From an uncultured Lachnospiraceae bacterium (GTDB taxonomy: Bacteria > Bacillota > Clostridia > Lachnospirales > Lachnospiraceae): a stretch of DNA of 5,914 bases. Numbering within the stretch: position 1 is the stretch's first letter; every line of letters starts with the position of its first letter. Below are positions 1 to 5,914 of the stretch, piece after piece. The stretch spans positions 1-5,914 of the forward strand of contig CACZOS010000217.1 in the NCBI GenBank assembly GCA_902782815.1, given 5' to 3'. The translations under genes were made by a program, and so were the position numbers. The notes under the pieces are model-generated. The model was not told the origin of the DNA. It ran no database searches and saw only the letters and a list, made by a program, of their open reading frames with translations.

Positions 1-639
1 AAGACACCGGTTCCCCATGATGCGGTGAGAAGATGCAGCTGCAGAAAAAAGTGGTACAGCCGGACCTCCAATCCCATGTTCAATGTGGTGGTCATTGACT
101 GCGGCCTTAAGACCAATATAATCAGGATGCTGAACAGGTACAGATGCAATGTCACCATAGTGCCCTTTGACACCGGGAGCGAAGAAATCCTCGCTCTTCA
201 TCCTGATGGGCTGCTGGTTTCCAACGGCCCGGGAGATCCCCGGGATGTTCCCGAGGTAATCCGGACTCTGCAGGCCCTAAGAGGACGATTACCCATTTTC
301 GGCATCTGCCTGGGGCATCAGCTTCTCGCCCTGTCCTACGGGGCAGGAACCTATAAACTGAAATTCGGTCACAGGGGAGGGAACCATCCGGTCCGGGAAC
401 TGGGGACAGGGAAACTGGAGATTACCAGTCAGAACCACAGTTATGCCGTGGATGAAGAATCCCTTTACGGGACGGGATTGTCCGTGTCCCATGTCAATAT
501 CCTGGATCATACGGTGGAAGGTTTATGCTGTGAGGAGGACAGGGTCTTCTCCGTCCAGTACCATCCCGAAAGTGCGCCGGGACCTCAGGACAGCAGTCAT
601 CTGTTCTCCCGGTTTACGGAACTAATGAGAAGAGGTTGA
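1..639 (+). CDS. carA: Carbamoyl-phosphate synthase small (glutaminase) subunit, C-terminal part, 5' end outside window
   Basis: This is the C-terminal 212 residues of CarA, open from base 1 and ending in TGA at 637-639; the family is about 360-380 residues long, so most of the N-terminal domain lies upstream of the window. CarA hydrolyses glutamine and channels the ammonia to CarB for carbamoyl phosphate synthesis. The visible part is a class I glutamine amidotransferase domain beginning near the NVVVIDCGLKTNI segment. It contains the oxyanion-type NGPGDP motif (window residues 75-80), the nucleophile elbow GICLGHQ with catalytic Cys103, and the YHPE motif supplying His188 and Glu190, so the Cys-His-Glu triad is intact. 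No frame disruption is seen. The ATG at 76 and GTG at 25 lie inside the coding frame and are not real starts. carB follows after 3 bases, indicating co-transcription and probably translational coupling. Identification is firm; only the missing N-terminus is unknown. Confidence 0.96.
   Translation, partial: KTPVPHDAVRRCSCRKKWYSRTSNPMFNVVVIDCGLKTNIIRMLNRYRCNVTIVPFDTGSEEILALHPDGLLVSNGPGDPRDVPEVIRTLQALRGRLPIFGICLGHQLLALSYGAGTYKLKFGHRGGNHPVRELGTGKLEITSQNHSYAVDEESLYGTGLSVSHVNILDHTVEGLCCEEDRVFSVQYHPESAPGPQDSSHLFSRFTELMRRG
630..635 (+). promoter_or_regulatory. Ribosome binding site of carB inside the carA 3' end
   Basis: AAGAGG lies 7 bases before the carB ATG at 643 and is embedded in the last codons of carA. 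It is a moderate match to AGGAGG. Its position supports the ATG at 643 as the carB start and suggests that ribosomes finishing carA feed carB. Confidence 0.6.
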
Positions 640-642
640 ATC

Positions 643-3600
643 ATGCCAAAGCGAACAGACATCAGAAAAGTGCTGGTCATCGGCTCAGGACCCATTGTTA
701 TCGGACAGGCAGCAGAGTTTGATTATGCCGGAACCCAGGCCTGTCTGGCCCTGAAGGAAGAGGGGTATCAGGTCATCCTGGCCAACTCCAACCCCGCCAC
801 CATCATGACGGATCATTCTATTGCGGATAAAGTCTATATGGAACCCCTCTCCCTGGAATATCTGGCCAGGATCTGCCGATATGAAAGACCGGACGCCATC
901 ATTCCCGGAATAGGAGGACAGACAGGACTGAATCTGTCCATGCAGCTCTATGAAAAAGGGGTCCTGGATGAGTGTGAGATTGAACTCCTTGGAACCGATG
1001 CCGTAAGCATAAAAAAGGCAGAGGACAGGGAGGAATTCAAGGAGCTTTGCCAGGAGCTGGGGGAGCCGGTAGTGCCCTCGGCTATCTGCGAGACCATTGA
1101 AGCGGGACTTGAGGCTGCGGAGACGATCGGGTATCCGGTGATCTTAAGACCTGCCTTCACCCTTGGCGGAACGGGAGGTGGTTTTGCCCATGACCCTCTG
1201 GAGATGAGGGAGAAGATGAAAACAGGGATTTCCCTTTCTCCGGTCAGCCAGGTCCTGGTTGAAAAAAGCATCAAGGGATATAAGGAGATAGAGTACGAGG
1301 TGATCCGCGATGCCAGGGATACGGCCATAACTGTCTGCAACATGGAGAACCTGGATCCGGTGGGGATCCATACGGGGGATTCCATTGTGGTGGCACCCAG
1401 CCAGACCCTGACCAACAAAGAATACCATATGCTCCGGGACAGTGCCTTAAGGATCATCCGGGCACTGGGGATCAAAGGGGGATGCAATGTACAGTTTGCC
1501 CTGGATCCGGAATCCTTTTCCTACTATGTGATCGAGGTTAACCCCAGAGTGTCCAGGTCATCTGCTCTGGCCTCCAAGGCGACCTGCTATCCCATCGCCA
1601 GGGTATCCGCCAAAATAGCAGTGGGAATGGATCTGGACGAGATAAGACTGGCCAATACACCGGCCTGTTTCGAACCCTCTCTGGATTATGTGGTCACCAA
1701 GATGCCCCGGTTCCCTTTTGACAAGTTTGACCTGGCATCAAACAGGCTGTCCACCCAGATGAAGGCCACCGGGGAGACCATGAGCATCGGGCGGACCATG
1801 GAGGAAAGCCTGCTGAAAGCTATCCGGTCCCTGGAGGATGGGAAAAACCATATTCATCTGGAAAAATTTGATGTGAAAAACCTCTCGGATCAAGACTATC
1901 CCGAAAACAGAAAAGAAGCGGTGGACAAGCTTCTTGCCTATATCGAGGAGGGGACAGATGACAGGATCTATGCCATCTCCGAACTCCTCTGGCTGGGGGC
2001 GGACCCCCATGCCATCTATATGAGAACAAAGATCGATATGTTTTTCCTGGATAAGATCAGGAAGATCGTCGATTTTGAAATAAAACTGGAAAATACCTGC
2101 AAAGGGTATCCGGAAGCCCTTCCGGACAGGGAACTGCTGACGGAAGCCAAGAAGATGGGTTTTTCGGATTCCTATATCGCAGAGCTGACCGGCTGCCGGG
2201 AGGAAGACATCTGGCAGCTGAGAGGGACGTACGGAATCCGGCCCGTTTATAAGATGATCGATACCTGCGCCAGTGAATTTGAAAGCTATGTTCCCTATTT
2301 TTACTCCACCTATGAGGAGGAGAACGAATCCAGGGTTACGGGAAACAAAAAGATCCTGGTACTGGGCTCAGGCCCGATCCGGATCGGTCAGGGGGTGGAA
2401 TTCGATTATTCCACTGTGCACGCGGTGAAAACGATCCATGAGATGGGTTATGAGGCCATAGTGATCAACAACAACCCCGAGACGGTCTCAACAGACTATA
2501 CCATCGCGGACAAACTCTATTTTGAACCGCTCACCGTGGAAGATATCATGAATGTGATTGACCTGGAACAGCCGGAAGGGGTGATCGCCTCTCTGGGCGG
2601 CCAGACTGCGGTGAACCTGGCCGGTCCCCTTGCCGAAAGGGGGGTAAAGATCATCGGAACCGGGCCTGAGGCCATAACCATGGCGGAGGACAGAGACGCA
2701 TTTGAAGAACTCATCTGCAGACTGGACATCCCCCATCCCCGGGGAATAGCCGTCACAAGTATAGAGGAGGGAATAAAAGCAGCGGAGAAAATCGGTTATC
2801 CGGTGCTGGTCAGGCCTTCCTTTGTTCTTGGCGGACGGGCAATGGAGATCGTAGCCAATGAGAAAATGCTTGTCCATTACCTGAAAAATGCTGTGGAGGT
2901 GGACAAGGACAGACCCGTTCTGGTGGATAAATACATTGTGGGAAAAGAGGTGGAAATCGATGCTGTGTGTGACGGCAGAGCCGTATTCCTGCCGGGGATC
3001 ATGGAACTGGTGGAACGTACCGGTGTTCATTCGGGGGACAGTGTCAGTGTTTATCCACCCTTCACCCTTTCTTCCGGAGTCAGGCAGACCATATGGAAGT
3101 ATACCAGAGCCCTGGGAATCGGTCTGGGTATAGAAGGCCTCTTCAATATCCAGTTTATCGTGGATCGGGAGGAGAGGGTATATGTGATCGAAGTCAATCC
3201 CAGGGCTTCCAGAAGTGTGCCTTTCCTGTCTAAATCCACCGGGGTATCTCTGGTGGATATTGCAGCCAGGGTCATGCTTGGACAGGACCTTAAAGACCAG
3301 GGACTGGCGGATACCGTCATACCCGAAAAAGATTTCTGGTATGTGAAGGCACCGGCCTTTTCCTTTGAAAAACTGAACGGCATGGATGCCTATCTGTCTC
3401 CGGAGATGAAATCTACCGGGGAAGCCATAGGCTATGACAAAAGTCTGAAGAGGGCATTCTATAAGGCTTTACAGGCATCGGGGATCAAGATGAAGGAATA
3501 CGGGACAGTCATCGTCACTCTGGCAGATGAGGATAAGGAGGAGGCGCTGCCTCTGGTGAGGCGGTTTTACCAACTGGGATTCAATATTGAAGCCACGGCG

Positions 3601-3876
3601 GGAACAGGAAACTTTCTGAAAAAACATAATATCAGGACCCGCATCCGTGGTAAAATAAGTGAGGGGAGCGATGAGATCCTCAGGTCCATCAGGGCAGGCT
3701 ATGTGAGTTATATCATCAACACCAGGGCAATCCTTTCAGGCGTCCATTACAATGACGGCATAGAGATCAGGAGATGCGCCATCATGAACGGGGTCACCAT
3801 GTTCACTTCACTGGATACAGTGGGGATCCTGCTGGATGTTCTGGAAGAGATCACACCCAGGATTTCCACCATATGA
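643..3876 (+). CDS. carB: Carbamoyl-phosphate synthase large subunit (full length, 1077 aa)
   Basis: CarB uses bicarbonate, two ATP and ammonia from CarA to make carbamoyl phosphate for pyrimidine and arginine synthesis in the cytoplasm. Length matches the family (E. coli 1073) and the N-terminus MPKRTDI is typical. All four regions are present: carboxyphosphate ATP-grasp half (about 1-400), oligomerization domain (about 400-555), carbamoyl-phosphate ATP-grasp half (about 570-945) and C-terminal MGS-like allosteric domain (about 950-1077). The halves are internally homologous, with VIGSGPIVIGQ at residue 12 and VLGSGPIRIGQ at 573. Active-site residues seen are R129, R169 in LRPAFTLGG, and the metal-binding VIEVNPR motifs with E298/N300 and E850/N852. 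The allosteric domain keeps T959, K965, T985, T988, K1004 and N1026, which line up with E. coli S948, K954, T974, T977, K993 and N1015, so UMP- or IMP-type effector binding is plausible. No defects are seen. It is an operon partner of carA. Confidence 0.98.
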   Translation: MPKRTDIRKVLVIGSGPIVIGQAAEFDYAGTQACLALKEEGYQVILANSNPATIMTDHSIADKVYMEPLSLEYLARICRYERPDAIIPGIGGQTGLNLSMQLYEKGVLDECEIELLGTDAVSIKKAEDREEFKELCQELGEPVVPSAICETIEAGLEAAETIGYPVILRPAFTLGGTGGGFAHDPLEMREKMKTGISLSPVSQVLVEKSIKGYKEIEYEVIRDARDTAITVCNMENLDPVGIHTGDSIVVAPSQTLTNKEYHMLRDSALRIIRALGIKGGCNVQFALDPESFSYYVIEVNPRVSRSSALASKATCYPIARVSAKIAVGMDLDEIRLANTPACFEPSLDYVVTKMPRFPFDKFDLASNRLSTQMKATGETMSIGRTMEESLLKAIRSLEDGKNHIHLEKFDVKNLSDQDYPENRKEAVDKLLAYIEEGTDDRIYAISELLWLGADPHAIYMRTKIDMFFLDKIRKIVDFEIKLENTCKGYPEALPDRELLTEAKKMGFSDSYIAELTGCREEDIWQLRGTYGIRPVYKMIDTCASEFESYVPYFYSTYEEENESRVTGNKKILVLGSGPIRIGQGVEFDYSTVHAVKTIHEMGYEAIVINNNPETVSTDYTIADKLYFEPLTVEDIMNVIDLEQPEGVIASLGGQTAVNLAGPLAERGVKIIGTGPEAITMAEDRDAFEELICRLDIPHPRGIAVTSIEEGIKAAEKIGYPVLVRPSFVLGGRAMEIVANEKMLVHYLKNAVEVDKDRPVLVDKYIVGKEVEIDAVCDGRAVFLPGIMELVERTGVHSGDSVSVYPPFTLSSGVRQTIWKYTRALGIGLGIEGLFNIQFIVDREERVYVIEVNPRASRSVPFLSKSTGVSLVDIAARVMLGQDLKDQGLADTVIPEKDFWYVKAPAFSFEKLNGMDAYLSPEMKSTGEAIGYDKSLKRAFYKALQASGIKMKEYGTVIVTLADEDKEEALPLVRRFYQLGFNIEATAGTGNFLKKHNIRTRIRGKISEGSDEILRSIRAGYVSYIINTRAILSGVHYNDGIEIRRCAIMNGVTMFTSLDTVGILLDVLEEITPRISTI

Positions 3877-3877
3877 C

Positions 3878-3900
3878 CTGCATGGAATGTTCCGTAACAG
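3878..3900 (+). promoter_or_regulatory. Hairpin 1 of a candidate ANTAR-type dual-hairpin leader
   Basis: Immediately after the carB stop the RNA can fold as CTG / ATGG, loop AATGTT, CCGT / CAG. The base pairs are 3878-3880 with 3898-3900 and 3882-3885 with 3892-3895 (one G-U), with a small C/AA internal loop. The hexaloop 3886-3891 has A at position 1 and G at position 4, the signature known for RNA targets of ANTAR proteins such as EutV and NasR. The stem is modest, and folding was done by eye. The functional link rests on the ANTAR gene two genes downstream, so the role is inferred. Confidence 0.4.
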
Positions 3901-3909
3901 CAGATTAAA

Positions 3910-3950
3910 CTGACCGGATCTGCCATTGGAAGAGCAGGTATTCTGGTCGG
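3910..3950 (+). promoter_or_regulatory. Hairpin 2 of the candidate leader, just upstream of the GS-like gene's ribosome binding site
   Basis: A longer stem starts 9 bases after hairpin 1. CTGACCGG (3910-3917) pairs with CTGGTCGG (3943-3950) through 8 pairs including G-U. ATCTGC (3918-3923) pairs with GCAGGT (3934-3939) through 6 pairs, and C3924 can pair with G3932. There is a 3-base bulge (3940-3942) and a bulged A3933. The apical loop 3925-3931 begins with A and has G at position 4, although it is 7 bases rather than 6 in this fold. No T-run follows, so it is not an intrinsic terminator. It ends 6 bases before the Shine-Dalgarno, where it could influence translation or act as a binding platform. 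Confidence 0.42.
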
Positions 3951-3956
3951 GGAAAG

Positions 3957-3962
3957 AAGGAG
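3957..3962 (+). promoter_or_regulatory. Strong ribosome binding site of the GS-like gene
   Basis: AAGGAG sits 7 bases before the ATG at 3970 and fixes that start. It follows directly after the candidate leader hairpins, giving this gene its own translation signal within the operon. No convincing promoter (-35/-10 pair) was seen in the 93-base gap, so transcription from the carAB promoter is the simplest reading. Confidence 0.8.
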
Positions 3963-3969
3963 ACGAAAA

Positions 3970-5145
3970 ATGCACTACACCTTTGATGATGTGATGAAAT
4001 ATATTGAAGAGGAGGACGCCAAATTTATCCGTCTGGCATTTCGTGATGCCTATGGCGTCCAGAAAAACATTTCCGTCATGCCGGGAGAGATGAAGAAGGC
4101 CTTTGAGGACGGGATACCCATCAATGCCAGGGAAATCGCGGGATTCAGGGACTGCCCCTATGCCTCTCTCTATCTTAAACCGGATCCGGATACCTTATCC
4201 GTCCTTCCATGGAGACCCGACAGCGGGAAAGTCCTGAGAATGTTCTGCGATGTATTTACACCGGAGGGGCAGGAATACGAAGCCGACACCAGGCTTATCC
4301 TGAAAAAGGCTGTTCAGGCCGCTGACGACCTGGGAATTGAATTCCGTTTCGGAAATGAAATGGAATTTTATCTTTTCCTCAATGATGAACAGGGAAATCC
4401 CACAAAAATCCCATATGATCAGGCGGGTTATCTTGATATCGCCCCCGCGGATAAGTGCGAGAATGTCAGAAGGGAGATCATCCTCACCATAGAACGCATG
4501 GGTCTGACCCCGGAAAGATCCCATCATGAAAGGGGGCCGGGACAGAATGAGATTGATTTTCATTACGGTCGTCCTCTTAAAGCCGCCGACCAGATGACCA
4601 CCTTTAAGATGGCGGTGAGCACGGTGGCAAACCGCTATGGCCTGACCGCTGATTTCTCCCCCATGCCCATTCCGGAGAAGCCGGGAAACGGTTACCACAT
4701 CAACCTTTATGCCGTGGATGGACAGGGAAATGATGTGATCAGCTATGCAGCGGCAGGGATCATCGATATCATTCGGGACATCACCATCTTTCTGAATGCC
4801 ACGGATGCCTCCTATTCACGGCTGGGCAGCAGTACGGCTCCGGACCGGGTCGACTGGTCGGGACGTGGGGAGTCTGAACTGATGTATATTGAGACCTATA
4901 AGGGAAAAACCAGGGTGGAACTGAGAAGTCCCGACGCAGGCTCTAATCCTTACCTGGTCTATGCTCTGCTGATCTATGCCGGTCTCAACGGAATTGAAAA
5001 ACAGATCTGCCTGCCCGGGGAGATGGACGGAAGGGGAGTTTCACTCCCGGGATCGAGAAAAGAAGCCGCCAAACTGGCTCTCGAAAGCGAATTTGTCAGG
5101 AAATACGTTCCGGAGGGTATCTTAAAAGAGTACGCAAGATTCTGA
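3970..5145 (+). CDS. Glutamine synthetase family protein, short (391 aa) with altered catalytic residues; activity uncertain
   Basis: This is a clear type I glutamine synthetase homologue. It has an N-terminal beta-grasp part (about 15-100, with FIRLAFRDAYGVQKN) and a catalytic domain (about 105-391). Metal ligands are present: E130 and E132 in EMEFYLF, E187 and E194 in the HHERGPGQNEIDF region, H243 in GNGYH, and E317 in RVELRSPD. Glutamate-binding arginines are also present, R284 in SYSRL and R319 in ELRSPD. However, eye alignment places N52 at enteric D50, T289 at E327, E301 at R339 (the usual NRS motif reads GES) and Y306 at R344. These positions normally form the ammonium site and help phosphoryl transfer, so ordinary glutamine synthesis is doubtful. 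The protein is also about 50 residues shorter than usual GSI (about 440-470), with a shortened C-terminal tail after the AGLNGIE segment. It may use another amine, or be a ligand-binding pseudoenzyme that works with the ANTAR regulator encoded 11 bases downstream. Family membership is certain; function is not, so glnA is not assigned. Confidence 0.9.
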   Translation: MHYTFDDVMKYIEEEDAKFIRLAFRDAYGVQKNISVMPGEMKKAFEDGIPINAREIAGFRDCPYASLYLKPDPDTLSVLPWRPDSGKVLRMFCDVFTPEGQEYEADTRLILKKAVQAADDLGIEFRFGNEMEFYLFLNDEQGNPTKIPYDQAGYLDIAPADKCENVRREIILTIERMGLTPERSHHERGPGQNEIDFHYGRPLKAADQMTTFKMAVSTVANRYGLTADFSPMPIPEKPGNGYHINLYAVDGQGNDVISYAAAGIIDIIRDITIFLNATDASYSRLGSSTAPDRVDWSGRGESELMYIETYKGKTRVELRSPDAGSNPYLVYALLIYAGLNGIEKQICLPGEMDGRGVSLPGSRKEAAKLALESEFVRKYVPEGILKEYARF

Positions 5146-5152
5146 GGAGGGG
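5145..5152 (+). promoter_or_regulatory. Ribosome binding site of the ANTAR regulator, touching the preceding stop codon
   Basis: AGGAGGGG begins with the last base of the GS-like gene's TGA stop (5143-5145) and ends 4 bases before the ATG at 5157. This near-perfect site fixes the start. The contact with the stop codon points to coupled translation, so the two proteins are probably made together. Confidence 0.85.
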
Positions 5153-5156
5153 TTCT

Positions 5157-5741
5157 ATGCCAAAAGATGATCTTATACAGCACTCTGTCCTCATCATATC
5201 CGCCTCGGACCAGTTTGATGGCCTGGTAAAACAATCACTCTCCCCGAGGACGTTCATGTCCGTGGAATTTCGCCGGAGTGCAAGTCAGGCCAGGAGATGC
5301 ATCCTGGAACGGTTTTATGATCTGGTGATCATCAATGCACCTCTTCCTGATGAAAACGGGGTGGAGATATCCCTGGATGTGGTGGATAATTCCAATGCAT
5401 CTGTCCTTCTTGTGGTACCAAAGGAATTCTCTGAAGATGCCCTGGAAATGGTGACGGATTACGGGGTTCTTGTCCTGCCCAAACCATTCCACAAGGGAAG
5501 ACTGGATAAAGCGGTCCGTTTTCTGTCAGCCATGCAGAACAAAATACGCGGATATGAAAAAAGAATCAGATCCATGCAGGAAAAAGCAGAGGATATGCGG
5601 ATCATCAATAAAGCGAAATTTCTGCTGGTGGAGAAAAAGAAGATGACGGAGGATGAGGCACACCGGTTTATCGGCAAGACAGCCATGGATAACGGAATAT
5701 CGAGAAAAAGTGCCGCAGGAAGAATACTGGATGACTTATAG
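5157..5741 (+). CDS. ANTAR-domain RNA-binding response regulator with degenerate (pseudo-) receiver domain
   Basis: This 194-residue protein has the AmiR/NasR/EutV architecture. Residues about 9-122 are a CheY-like receiver, 124-150 a charged helical, probably coiled-coil linker, and about 138-194 an ANTAR domain. The ANTAR core is recognisable from INKAKFLLVEKKKMTEDEA followed by the AM pair at 176-177, with A153, K154, M163, T164, E165 and A168 in the usual places. ANTAR proteins bind tandem RNA hairpins and usually prevent transcription termination. The receiver keeps the switch lysine K109 in the LPKPF motif, but the phosphoacceptor position reads N60 (IINAPLPDENG, where a typical receiver has Asp). 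The acidic pair after the first strand is replaced by S15-A16. It is therefore probably not phosphorylated, and no histidine kinase gene is in view. It is translated in tandem with the GS-like gene, and this pairing suggests nitrogen or glutamine control. A related glnA-linked antiterminator (NitR) is, as I recall, described in solventogenic clostridia. Domain assignment is strong; the target is inferred. Confidence 0.92.
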   Translation: MPKDDLIQHSVLIISASDQFDGLVKQSLSPRTFMSVEFRRSASQARRCILERFYDLVIINAPLPDENGVEISLDVVDNSNASVLLVVPKEFSEDALEMVTDYGVLVLPKPFHKGRLDKAVRFLSAMQNKIRGYEKRIRSMQEKAEDMRIINKAKFLLVEKKKMTEDEAHRFIGKTAMDNGISRKSAAGRILDDL

Positions 5742-5747
5742 AAGGAG

Positions 5748-5786
5748 AAAGGGGATTGACCGATTGATCAGGCATCCCCTTTTTTA
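5748..5786 (+). terminator. Rho-independent terminator, probably bidirectional, between convergent operons
   Basis: A perfect 9-pair stem, AAAGGGGAT (5748-5756) with ATCCCCTTT (5774-5782), encloses a 17-base loop, and the T-run 5780-5785 follows. It starts 6 bases after the ANTAR gene stop, so it ends the carAB-GS-ANTAR operon. Read on the minus strand the same stem lies just after the transporter stop codon and is followed by the pyrimidine-rich stretch TTTCTCCTTCT, so it can probably also terminate that gene. Confidence 0.88.
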
Positions 5787-5789
5787 TAT

Positions 5790-5914
5790 TTACAGGATCT
5801 CGCTGACCACGGCAGCTCCCAGGATCAGGACCGCCCCGATCCAGCCGGAGAGAGTCATGGCTTCCCTGAGGAAAAACGCGGAACAGAAAACCGAGACCAC
5901 CGGCTCCAGGTAGC
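5790..5914 (-). CDS. EamA/DMT-family membrane transporter, C-terminal end only
   Basis: The minus strand encodes the last 40 residues of a protein that continues beyond the window, with its stop (TAA) at 5790-5792. The segment begins YLEPVVSV, the hallmark of the penultimate helix region of the drug/metabolite transporter (EamA) superfamily. It continues through a short FLREAMTLSGW loop typical of this repeat and ends in a hydrophobic helix (WIGAVLILGAAVV) and SEIL. DMT proteins have ten membrane helices and export or import small metabolites; substrate cannot be told from this piece. The gene is convergent with the carAB operon and shares its terminator region, so it is a separate transcription unit with no evident functional tie. 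Family call is good despite the short length. Confidence 0.82.
   Translation of the reverse strand, partial: YLEPVVSVFCSAFFLREAMTLSGWIGAVLILGAAVVSEIL

Noticed and set aside
948..1487. Long open frame on the minus strand (179 codons) opposite carB
   Set aside because: It lies wholly within well-conserved carB coding sequence, shows no recognisable domain, and the same mirror effect recurs at 2488-3030 and 4195-4698.
3884..3893. GGAATGTTCC near-palindrome as a protein operator
   Set aside because: At 10 bases with a 2-base centre it is short and does not match an operator I know; it is better explained as the top of hairpin 1.
3901..3912. CAG-ATTAAA-CTG as the second ANTAR hairpin
   Set aside because: It has only three pairs and a loop with A, not G, at position 4, and it competes with the far stronger stem 3910-3950.
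3939..3944. TATTCT as a -10 promoter element for the GS-like gene
   Set aside because: No -35-like hexamer occurs 16-18 bases upstream (the sequence there is GGATCT), and the element lies within the hairpin 2 bulge and stem.
3910..3956. Intrinsic terminator after carB
   Set aside because: The stem is good, but it is followed by GGGGAAAGAAGG, not a T-run, so it does not qualify on either strand as a rho-independent terminator.
3970..5145. Plain annotation as glnA, glutamine synthetase
   Set aside because: Family membership is clear, but the changed residues at the D50, E327, R339 and R344 positions make standard activity doubtful, so the symbol would overstate the evidence.
5653..5913. Plus-strand open frame running from inside the ANTAR gene past the terminator
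   Set aside because: It starts inside the conserved ANTAR domain in another frame, crosses the terminator stem and overlaps the transporter C-terminus on the other strand; its product is not protein-like.

Overview
The window reads as ordinary chromosome of a Gram-positive anaerobe, most likely a Clostridia/Lachnospiraceae-type Firmicute. The grounds are strong AGGAGG-type ribosome binding sites, mid-range GC judged by eye, and a single-chain CarB followed by a short glutamine synthetase homologue and an ANTAR-domain regulator of a kind familiar from clostridial nitrogen control. The genus cannot be fixed from the sequence.

Layout: (1) 1-639 (+) is the C-terminal glutamine amidotransferase half of carA, cut by the window start. 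(2) 643-3876 (+) is complete carB, 3 bases after carA. (3) 3877-3969 is a 93-base gap that can fold into two consecutive hairpins just upstream of a strong Shine-Dalgarno. (4) 3970-5145 (+) is a 391-residue glutamine synthetase-family protein. (5) 5157-5741 (+) is a 194-residue ANTAR response regulator whose Shine-Dalgarno touches the previous stop codon. (6) 5748-5786 is a strong, probably bidirectional terminator. (7) 5790-5914 (-) is the C-terminus of a convergent EamA/DMT-type transporter. There is no mobile element, CRISPR array, tRNA or rRNA, and no gene-free stretch over 100 bases.

How the genes fit together: CarA releases ammonia from glutamine and CarB makes carbamoyl phosphate for pyrimidines and arginine. 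The next two genes look like a nitrogen-related module, but neither is standard. The glutamine synthetase homologue keeps its metal ligands and the glutamate-binding arginines. By eye alignment it has lost both ammonium-site acids (D50 and E327 in enteric numbering) and the two NRS-region arginines (R339, R344). The ANTAR protein has Asn where the phosphoacceptor Asp should be and lacks the acidic pair, so it is probably not phosphorylated. The leader between carB and the synthetase homologue contains two hairpins whose loops can each be read with A at position 1 and G at position 4, the rule for ANTAR RNA targets. The most interesting reading, which is a hypothesis, is a self-contained sensor (catalytically altered GS homologue) plus RNA-binding effector (pseudo-receiver ANTAR protein), analogous in logic to AmiC/AmiR, attached to the carAB operon.
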